Assembly (NCBI GenBank): GCA_019753175.1
Contig: JAIELK010000003.1
Span: forward strand, 1-64,000
Reading direction: 5' to 3'
Source: Hyphomonadaceae bacterium
GTDB lineage: Bacteria > Pseudomonadota > Alphaproteobacteria > Caulobacterales > Aquidulcibacteraceae
Length of the DNA: 64,000 nt
Part shown: piece after piece, positions 58,096-64,000 of the stretch
How the letters are laid out: every line of letters starts with the position of its first letter
Position numbering within the stretch: the stretch's first letter is position 1
Position numbers and translations under genes: made by a program
Notes under the pieces: generated by a model
Databases searched by the model: none
Told to the model about the DNA's origin: nothing
What the model saw: only the letters and a program-made list of their open reading frames with translations

Positions 58096-59372
58096 GCTCG
58101 TTCGATTCGCTCCAGTATTTCTGTGCACGCTTTCTTGACAGCGGCCTTCACTCTGGTCTGCCCTCGGTAAAAAGCCAACGTAGAAAGTGTATCGCGCACT
58201 CTTACGGCGGCGTTAGGATTTTTGATGGCGAAATATTCGCTCTTGGGGATGCGGGCATCCAAAAGCTGAGCGGTGTATTCGTCGACGATCGGTTGCTCTG
58301 CGTCGGTCAACTCCGGCCCCACAGCGTTTCGGAGAACGTGGAGGCGGGGATGAGCTGGCAGCTGGTAGGCGTGCTCGATGAGTCGTTTCAGCGCTGACAG
58401 ACCTCGCAACGCATATTTGTCGGCCGTCACAGGAGCCACGATATCGGTGGCGGCCCGCACTGCGCACTCAGTAATGAACGAGTTGCTTGGGGCAGCGTCT
58501 ATTACAATTAGATCGTACTGGCTTCGCGCAGTGCCAATGAAATGTTCGAAGTATGCTTTACACCCTGGCAAGTACGGGAAGTTCGCGGGCAATGAGTATT
58601 TGAAGAGTTCGAATTGCCCGATTATGACGTCCAGCCGTTTCGACTGAAGCGGATCTCGCAAGTTGAAGGCAAGCTGCGTTCCTTCAGGAGGCGCTCCCAC
58701 AATCGGATTGACTGAACGGAGGTCTTGAGTCGGCGATGGAGCCCCGGTGCAAATACTCGGCTCGAAGCAGCTAATCACGGCCTGATCGCAGGCGAGTCGT
58801 TCTTCGTAGCGCTCCGGATCGACCAGCAAATTCGATAAGTTCGCCTGCGGGTCCAGGTCAATCATTAGAACATTCTTGTCGAATGCGGCGTGGAATGCGG
58901 CGCTGAGATTGGCGGAGAGCGTTGTCTTCCCCACGCCCCCTTTCATGTTCAGGGTTGCGATGATCGGAGCCGGCTGAGATGGGCGCGGCTCGATACGGTC
59001 GCAGATGGTAGACATCTCGCGTTCCGGAAAGTGATTTCTGGCGTCTACCGCTTGTCTGTCGGCGAGTAGCAGGGCGATCGCACCGGGATAACCCTTCCGA
59101 TCAAGCTTGATCGGTACGATGCGTTTGCCGAGCGTGTCAGCGTACCTCACCTCCCGCTGGACAAACGACGATCCTGCCGCGCCAGCGGACCAGAAGAGCA
59201 GAACAAAGCTGGAGTCACGCAGGGCAGTCGCTATTTCGTCGAAAGCCCGATCGCCAGCAGCTATCCGGTCGTCGAACCACACGTTGAGGTTTCTTTGCCT
59301 CATAAAGGCTACGAAAGGCTCGATGCGCTGACGGTCTTCACGCGCATAACTGACAAAGACATCGTGAAGCAT
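58092..59372 (-). CDS. TIR domain-ParA/MinD-type ATPase fusion
   Basis: TIR: DVFVSYAREDRQRIEPFVAFMRQRNLNVWFDDRIAAGDRAFDEIATALRDSSFVLLFWSAGAAGSSFVQREVRYA; ParA: LNMKGGVGKTTLSANLS, MIDLDPQANLS, LIVIDAAPSNSF. Confidence 0.92.
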   Translation of the reverse strand: MLHDVFVSYAREDRQRIEPFVAFMRQRNLNVWFDDRIAAGDRAFDEIATALRDSSFVLLFWSAGAAGSSFVQREVRYADTLGKRIVPIKLDRKGYPGAIALLLADRQAVDARNHFPEREMSTICDRIEPRPSQPAPIIATLNMKGGVGKTTLSANLSAAFHAAFDKNVLMIDLDPQANLSNLLVDPERYEERLACDQAVISCFEPSICTGAPSPTQDLRSVNPIVGAPPEGTQLAFNLRDPLQSKRLDVIIGQFELFKYSLPANFPYLPGCKAYFEHFIGTARSQYDLIVIDAAPSNSFITECAVRAATDIVAPVTADKYALRGLSALKRLIEHAYQLPAHPRLHVLRNAVGPELTDAEQPIVDEYTAQLLDARIPKSEYFAIKNPNAAVRVRDTLSTLAFYRGQTRVKAAVKKACTEILERIERA

Positions 59373-59418
59373 CGCCCGCCCCCGTGGGGCAATATTAACC
59401 GAAAGTCATGAGAGGACA

Positions 59419-59435
59419 ACCTCACGGTGAGGTTC
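59419..59435. promoter_or_regulatory. 17-bp palindrome upstream of TIR-ParA gene
   Basis: AACCTCAC-G-GTGAGGTT. Confidence 0.6.
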
Positions 59436-59496
59436 AATCCTGCGTCTGTCCGCCCGGCGACCATTGTCGGAGCATGACCGCTTAGTTGAGCCTCGG

Positions 59497-59739
59497 TTAC
59501 GAAGCGTTAATGTGAGCTTTCTCAAGCAAGAGCATCGTCCACTCATAGTGGCCGACCTTGGTCAGTATCCAACGACCATCCATCCACTGCACCAGCTTTT
59601 TCTTGTGCAACTGATGCATCGTCCTCCTGGCTTCAGGTCGCGCAAACTCAGTGAAGCTTCCCACCAGCCCATGGCTCCCAAGCATTTGCAAACACAGCCG
59701 CTGCTTATCCGTGAGCTTAGCTCGCTTCGTGTACTTCAT
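59497..59739 (-). CDS. Small winged-helix-like protein
   Basis: LTDKQRLCLQMLGSHGLVGSFTEFARPEARRTMHQLHKKKLVQWMDGRWILTKVGHYEW. Confidence 0.6.
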   Translation of the reverse strand: MKYTKRAKLTDKQRLCLQMLGSHGLVGSFTEFARPEARRTMHQLHKKKLVQWMDGRWILTKVGHYEWTMLLLEKAHINAS

Positions 59740-60038
59740 CGCGCTCTCCAGCGTCCCAGCGTACCAAGCGTGCCCCGATTCTTCTGATGCATTAGCGAAA
59801 TGATACGAAGGCCGACAAACCTATCCGCCCCCTCCGGCACGCGTGCGATACTGGCGGTCCGTGCAGAACCGCCCCGCCCCCATCAGCAACCACAAGCTCG
59901 CCCGGCTGTTCGCCTGGGCGCTCTGAAGCTGGCCTGCGCCGCGGATTGACGCGCCTGGGGTGATCCTGCCGCGTGCCGAAACGTGCGTGCTGACGATGCT
60001 CGTCACGCCGTCGCCGCGCGCCTGCGACAGCTCCTAAG

Positions 60039-60518
60039 CTATCGCGCCGGCCCCGCCGCGGGCTGGCAAAACCGCGCCAGCTCCACGAACCCCTCTCCGC
60101 GCACGACCGCCGCCGCCTTGGCCGGGTCGATGACCAGCCATGTGGCCGCTTCGGCGCGCGTGTCGAAGACGCGGATGTCGCTGGCGAAGGCCTTGCCGAT
60201 CTCCGGCTCGCGCAGCCAGTGCTGCAGATGGGTGCGCGCGGCGGGGCTCTCGCACACCCAGGCGACGCGGCGCAGGATCACCAGATTGAGCGGCCTGAAG
60301 ATGTCGCGATAGCGCGCATACATCGCATCGAGTTTGCTGAGCTCGATCGCGCGCAGGTCAGCGTCCGCGGCGACAACGCCAAACAGATCATAGGTCAGGA
60401 GCGTCGGCTGACCGGCCTGAAAGTCGGCGAGGGCGACGATCTCGGCTGGCGTTACCGCCCCCGAATACTCAACGAAGTTGAGTTCGTATTCCCGATGATG
60501 GCGCAGTACGACCGTCAA
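60039..60518 (-). CDS. Hypothetical protein (STAS/SpoIIAA-like fold possible)
   Basis: LNFVEYSGAVTPAEIVALADFQAGQPTLLTYDLFGVVAADADLRAIELSKLDAMYARYRDIFRPLNLVILRRVAWVC. Confidence 0.65.
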   Translation of the reverse strand: MTVVLRHHREYELNFVEYSGAVTPAEIVALADFQAGQPTLLTYDLFGVVAADADLRAIELSKLDAMYARYRDIFRPLNLVILRRVAWVCESPAARTHLQHWLREPEIGKAFASDIRVFDTRAEAATWLVIDPAKAAAVVRGEGFVELARFCQPAAGPAR

Positions 60519-60659
60519 AGCCCGCTCCTCTCTGAAGGCAATGTGGGCAAGACGTGGTTGCGCGAAGGTTAAGCGCCGGCGCGATCTTTTTCACAGGCGG
60601 CCGCTGGACAGAGGCCGCGGCGCAGACAAATTATGTGCGGCCCAACAGAGGAGGCGAAC

Positions 60660-60737
60660 ATGGCCAAAGGTCAGATGCGTTCCAACAAGGAAAAGCGCAA
60701 ACCCAAGAAGAACGCCGACGAGAAGAAGAAGAAGTAG
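60660..60737 (+). CDS. 25-aa Lys-rich peptide
   Basis: MAKGQMRSNKEKRKPKKNADEKKKK, preceded by gaggcgaac. Confidence 0.5.
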   Translation: MAKGQMRSNKEKRKPKKNADEKKKK

Positions 60738-60749
60738 ACGCGTCCAGCC

Positions 60750-61055
60750 TCAGATCGGCATGCGCATGATCTCCTGGTAGGCGCTGATCACCTGGTCGCG
60801 CACCGCGATCACGGTCTGCAGCTGGGTTTCCGCCGCGGCGATGGCGGTGACGACATCGACGATGTCGGCCCGTCCCGCGGCGACGGCGAGCGCCTGGCTC
60901 TCCGCCGCTTGCGCGCTCTGGCCGGCCTGGCGCACGGCTTCCTGCACCAGCGAACCGAAGTCGACCGCCTCGCCCGCGCCCGCGGCTGGCCGATTCTGTA
61001 AGGCCTGCGCCGCCTGCTGGTAGGCGCGTGCGGCTGAGAGCGGATCGAGAGCCAT
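60750..61055 (-). CDS. fliE: Flagellar hook-basal body complex protein FliE
   Basis: DFGSLVQEAVRQAGQSAQAAESQALAVAAGRADIVDVVTAIAAAETQLQTVIAVRDQVISAYQEIMRMPI. Confidence 0.93.
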   Translation of the reverse strand: MALDPLSAARAYQQAAQALQNRPAAGAGEAVDFGSLVQEAVRQAGQSAQAAESQALAVAAGRADIVDVVTAIAAAETQLQTVIAVRDQVISAYQEIMRMPI

Positions 61056-61058
61056 GGC

Positions 61059-61469
61059 TTATCTCCGGAGAAGGTCCAGCGCGCGGTTGGTCATCGTGCG
61101 CGCCGCTTCGATCATGTTGAGGTTGGCTTCGTAGGCGCGCGTGGCCTCGCGCAGGTCCATCATCTCGACCAGCGTGTCGACATTGGGCAGGCGAACGTAA
61201 CCCGTCTCATCCGCGGCCGGGTGGCTTGGATTGAACTCCTCGCGGAAATCGCTCATGTCGAACGCCGCTCCCCGAACGCGCACGCCTTGGGCCCCGGTAG
61301 CGAGCGCCGTGCTCTCCAGCAGCGGGATGCGGCGGCGGAAGGGCTCTTCCTGCGGGCTGTCGCCGGTCGAATTGGCGTTGGCGACGTTTTCGGCGGCGAT
61401 GCGCATGCGCACGGTCTGGGCGCGCATGCCGGACGCGGCGGCGGAGATGGCGGCTTGGATGTCTGTCAT
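61059..61469 (-). CDS. flgC: Flagellar basal-body rod protein FlgC
   Basis: AASGMRAQTVRMRIAAENVANANSTG...YVRLPNVDTLVEMMDLREATRAYEANLNMIEAARTM. Confidence 0.95.
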   Translation of the reverse strand: MTDIQAAISAAASGMRAQTVRMRIAAENVANANSTGDSPQEEPFRRRIPLLESTALATGAQGVRVRGAAFDMSDFREEFNPSHPAADETGYVRLPNVDTLVEMMDLREATRAYEANLNMIEAARTMTNRALDLLRR

Positions 61470-61473
61470 TCAG

Positions 61474-61878
61474 TCACCGTGGCGGACGCGCGGCGAGGCG
61501 CATGAGTTCAAGGCCCTTTTGGTAGAGCGCGATGCCTGTCTCAAACGCCATGCGGGTCTCGGCGGCGCGCGCCATCTGTTCTTCGAGCACGACGGCGTTG
61601 CCGTCGATCGTGGTCTCGCCGTCGTCACGCGTGACGATCCGGGTTTCGATCGCGCCGCCAGCCGCCATGTGCCCAGGATGGGTGCGCGCCATTGCGAGCC
61701 CGCCGCCGGAGGATGCGGACGCGAGCGCGCGCTCGAACGCGGCGGTGTCGATGTCGCGCGGCCTGTAGTTCGGCGTCGAGGCGTTGGCGATGTTTTCGGC
61801 GATCAGCCGCTGGCGCTCCGACAGCTGATCAAGCCGGGCGCGCAACAAACTGAAGAACGGCGTGTTGGCGAGGTCCAA
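61474..61878 (-). CDS. flgB: Flagellar basal-body rod protein FlgB
   Basis: LSERQRLIAENIANASTPNYRPRDIDTAAFERAL. Confidence 0.94.
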   Translation of the reverse strand: MDLANTPFFSLLRARLDQLSERQRLIAENIANASTPNYRPRDIDTAAFERALASASSGGGLAMARTHPGHMAAGGAIETRIVTRDDGETTIDGNAVVLEEQMARAAETRMAFETGIALYQKGLELMRLAARPPR

Positions 61879-61925
61879 GGGGCGACTCAGGGCTGCAAAC
61901 TTTGCCTAGTCGAGCACCAGCATGG

Positions 61926-61970
61926 TTAAGCAGCGCTTAAATCGCCGCCGCAAAATTAAGAACTCGTTTA
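61926..61970. promoter_or_regulatory. Tandem CtrA-type boxes in divergent flagellar promoter region
   Basis: TTAAGCAGCGCTTAA (61926-61940, exact TTAA-N7-TTAA) and TTAAGAACTCGTTTA (61956-61970, one mismatch). Confidence 0.7.
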
Positions 61971-62004
61971 CCAAACCGGCTCAGCCACGGGGCGAAACTC
62001 CAGA

Positions 62005-62304
62005 ATGGAGGCGGCTACGGTGGATTGGGTGGATTGGGCGCGGGCGCTGTTTGCGCTGCTGGCGACCTTGGCGCTGATCGGCCTCGCAGCCTATGGCGCG
62101 CGGCGCCTCGGCATGATGCAGCCTGGCGCGCCGAGCGAGCGGCGCATGCGCATCGTCGAAAGCCTGATGCTCGATCCGCGCCGGCGCCTGGTGATCGTGC
62201 GCTGTGACGCGCGTGAGCATCTGCTGCTGTTGGGACCGACCGGCGATCTGGTGGTGGGCGAACCCCAAGCCAAGACTTCTCTGAACGAAGAGGGCGCGAC
62301 GTGA
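62005..62304 (+). CDS. fliO: FliO family flagellar biosynthetic protein
   Basis: N-terminal TM; GAPSERRMRIVESLMLDPRRRLVIVRCDAREHLLLLGPTGDLVV; precedes fliP. Confidence 0.85.
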   Translation: MEAATVDWVDWARALFALLATLALIGLAAYGARRLGMMQPGAPSERRMRIVESLMLDPRRRLVIVRCDAREHLLLLGPTGDLVVGEPQAKTSLNEEGAT

Positions 62305-63137
62305 GCGGAATGTTTGCTCGACTGAAGTCGTCGATCACCCAACTGCCGCGCATGTTTGGCGCGCGGAACTGGATCGTTGTCTTCGCCGCCGCTCTGCTCA
62401 TGTCCGTGGTTACGGGGGCCGGCGTCGCCTATGCGGCGGTGGCCGCCGATCCGACGCTGTCGATCAATCTCGGCACCGGCGAAGGGCTAACAGCGCGCGT
62501 GCTGCAACTTGCCGCGCTGATCACGGTGCTGTCGCTCGCGCCGTCGATCCTCATCATGACCACGTGCTTCGTCCGCATCGTTGTGGTGCTATCGTTGCTG
62601 CGCACGGCGATCGGCCTGCAGCAGGCGCCGCCGAACGTGGTGATCGTGTCGCTGTCGTTGTTCTTGACCGCGTTTGTGATGACGCCGGTGTGGAACGAGG
62701 CCTATCAGGCCGGAATTGGCCCGGTCCTGCAGGAGGAGATGCCTCTCGACGAGGCGTTTCCACGCATCGTCGCGCCGCTGAAGATGTTCATGGCGGCGCA
62801 GACGCGCGAGGACGATCTCGCCATGTTCATTCAGATGGCCAACCTGGAAACGCCGCCGCAAAGCGCGGCAGAGACGCCGCTGCGGGTGCTTGCGCCCGCG
62901 TTTATGATCTCCGAACTGCGGCGCGCGTTTGAGATTGGCTTTATGCTGTTCGTGCCCTTCGTCATCATCGACCTGGTGGTGGCGTCACTGCTCATGGCCA
63001 TGGGCATGATGATGATGCCGCCGGTAACCGTCAGCCTGCCGTTCAAACTGATCTTCTTCGTGCTCGTCGACGGTTGGCGCCTCGTCGCCGGCAGCCTGAT
63101 CGAGAGCTTCCAGGCTGGTGTTCCGCCGGGCGGATAG
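62301..63137 (+). CDS. fliP: Flagellar biosynthetic protein FliP
   Basis: TCFVRIVVVLSLLRTAIGLQQAPPNVVIVSLSLFLTAFVMTPVW. Confidence 0.97.
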   Translation: MSGMFARLKSSITQLPRMFGARNWIVVFAAALLMSVVTGAGVAYAAVAADPTLSINLGTGEGLTARVLQLAALITVLSLAPSILIMTTCFVRIVVVLSLLRTAIGLQQAPPNVVIVSLSLFLTAFVMTPVWNEAYQAGIGPVLQEEMPLDEAFPRIVAPLKMFMAAQTREDDLAMFIQMANLETPPQSAAETPLRVLAPAFMISELRRAFEIGFMLFVPFVIIDLVVASLLMAMGMMMMPPVTVSLPFKLIFFVLVDGWRLVAGSLIESFQAGVPPGG

Positions 63138-63139
63138 GC

Positions 63140-63238
63140 CTAGCGTTCGATGCCGAGGTCGGCGATCAGCAGCGACTTGAAGTCGTCGTCCTTGCGGGAG
63201 AACAGCCCGGCGAAAAGCGCGAAGATAGCCTTCAACAT
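63140..63238 (-). CDS. 32-aa peptide ORF between fliP and fliQ
   Basis: MLKAIFALFAGLFSRKDDDFKSLLIADLGIER, preceded on its strand by AAAGGGGACTGGG. Confidence 0.4.
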   Translation of the reverse strand: MLKAIFALFAGLFSRKDDDFKSLLIADLGIER

Positions 63239-63520
63239 CCCAGTCCCCTTTAGTCCTACAGCGCGTCGTTCCTCATGCACTACGCCGTGCGCACCCCAAA
63301 CGTTTCACGTCCGCCTGAACCCAAGATGACTGCGATTCGGCTCTTTGGATGCGAACGCGACAAACTCGTTGCAAGTGTTGCGCCGGCGGCACGCTTCAAC
63401 CGGTCTGGCCTCGCACTCCGCTGACCGCGGCTGCGCAGAAAGGCAGCTCGGAAACCTGTCGTTAACCACGCCTGGGGTCCTCATGGCCCGCTCGGCAAAA
63501 TTTGCCGGTGGGAGAGCGCG

Positions 63521-63784
63521 ATGTCCGGAGCTGAAGTCCTCGATATCGGGCGCGAGGCGATTTGGGTGACGCTGCTTGTGGCGGGCGGCCCGATGATCGC
63601 CGGGCTCATCGTCGGACTGGTGGTCTCCGTGCTGCAAACGCTGACCCAGATCCAGGAACAGACCTTAGTGTTCGTCCCGAAGATCATCGCGATCTTCCTG
63701 GCGACGCTGTTGTTCCTGCCGATCATGGGCGGCTTGCTCGGCGGTTTCATGGACGGCGTGTTCGAGCGCATCGCGGCGTACTGA
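63521..63784 (+). CDS. fliQ: Flagellar biosynthetic protein FliQ
   Basis: LLVAGGPMIAGLIVGLVVSVLQTLTQIQEQTLVFVPKIIAIFLATL. Confidence 0.96.
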   Translation: MSGAEVLDIGREAIWVTLLVAGGPMIAGLIVGLVVSVLQTLTQIQEQTLVFVPKIIAIFLATLLFLPIMGGLLGGFMDGVFERIAAY

Positions 63785-63786
63785 CC

Positions 63787-64000
63787 ATGACGCTCACGCT
63801 CTATGGCGTCGACATCTGGACCACGGCGCTTGTGTTTGCGCGCGTGGGGGCAATGGTGATGCTGCTGCCGGGCGTCGGCGAACCGGCGGTGCCGGCGCGT
63901 ATACGGCTTGCGTTTGCGTTGGCGCTCGCCATCGGCATGGGGCCGGCGCTTACAGACCGCGCGCCAGAGCCGGCGGCGACGGCATGGGGCATGGGCGCGC
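63787..64000 (+). CDS. fliR: Flagellar biosynthetic protein FliR (partial, runs off window)
   Basis: MTLTLYGVDIWTTALVFARVGAMVMLLPGVGEPAVPARIRLAFALALAIGMGPAL. Confidence 0.9.
   Translation, partial: MTLTLYGVDIWTTALVFARVGAMVMLLPGVGEPAVPARIRLAFALALAIGMGPALTDRAPEPAATAWGMGA

Noticed and set aside
59821-60006. Possible transposase or integrase remnant next to the TIR-ParA block
   Set aside because: Short frames such as HKLARLFAWAL were considered, but no convincing transposase motif or terminal repeats could be read.

Overview
High-GC alphaproteobacterial chromosome segment. The CcrM methylase, exact CtrA-type boxes and flagellar gene set suggest a Caulobacterales/Hyphomonadaceae-like lineage (inference). 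Most of the window is housekeeping: ccrM, rnhB, glyQ/glyS, ppdK, QmcA/NfeD, rnhA, thrB, ispH, argS, tsaC/Sua5, acyl-CoA dehydrogenase, xseB, a polyprenyl synthase, dxs, and a flagellar block (fliE-flgC-flgB divergent from fliO-fliP-fliQ-fliR). Accessory features include: (1) a compositionally distinct block at about 57.7-59.8 kb encoding a TIR-ParA/MinD-type ATPase fusion, translationally coupled (ATGA) to a 130-aa protein of unknown function and preceded by a small winged-helix-like protein and a 17-bp palindrome; this is the best candidate for an undescribed, possibly defence-related, system. (2) Tandem membrane-protein/XRE-regulator modules at 2.8-5.3 kb. (3) A DUF559-type nuclease ORF bounded by inverted copies of a REP-like repeat that also sits in-frame inside glyS. 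(4) Two tandem paralogous 29/30-aa peptides at 49.6-49.8 kb. (5) Dense GANTC clusters upstream of ccrM and upstream of an unlisted 50-aa histone H1-like gene, plus two exact CtrA boxes. (6) A HigBA module inside an ABC transporter operon, and a frameshifted toxin-antitoxin remnant. No rRNA, tRNA, CRISPR array or intact IS element was recognised by eye. All product calls come from reading the translations; no database search was run.
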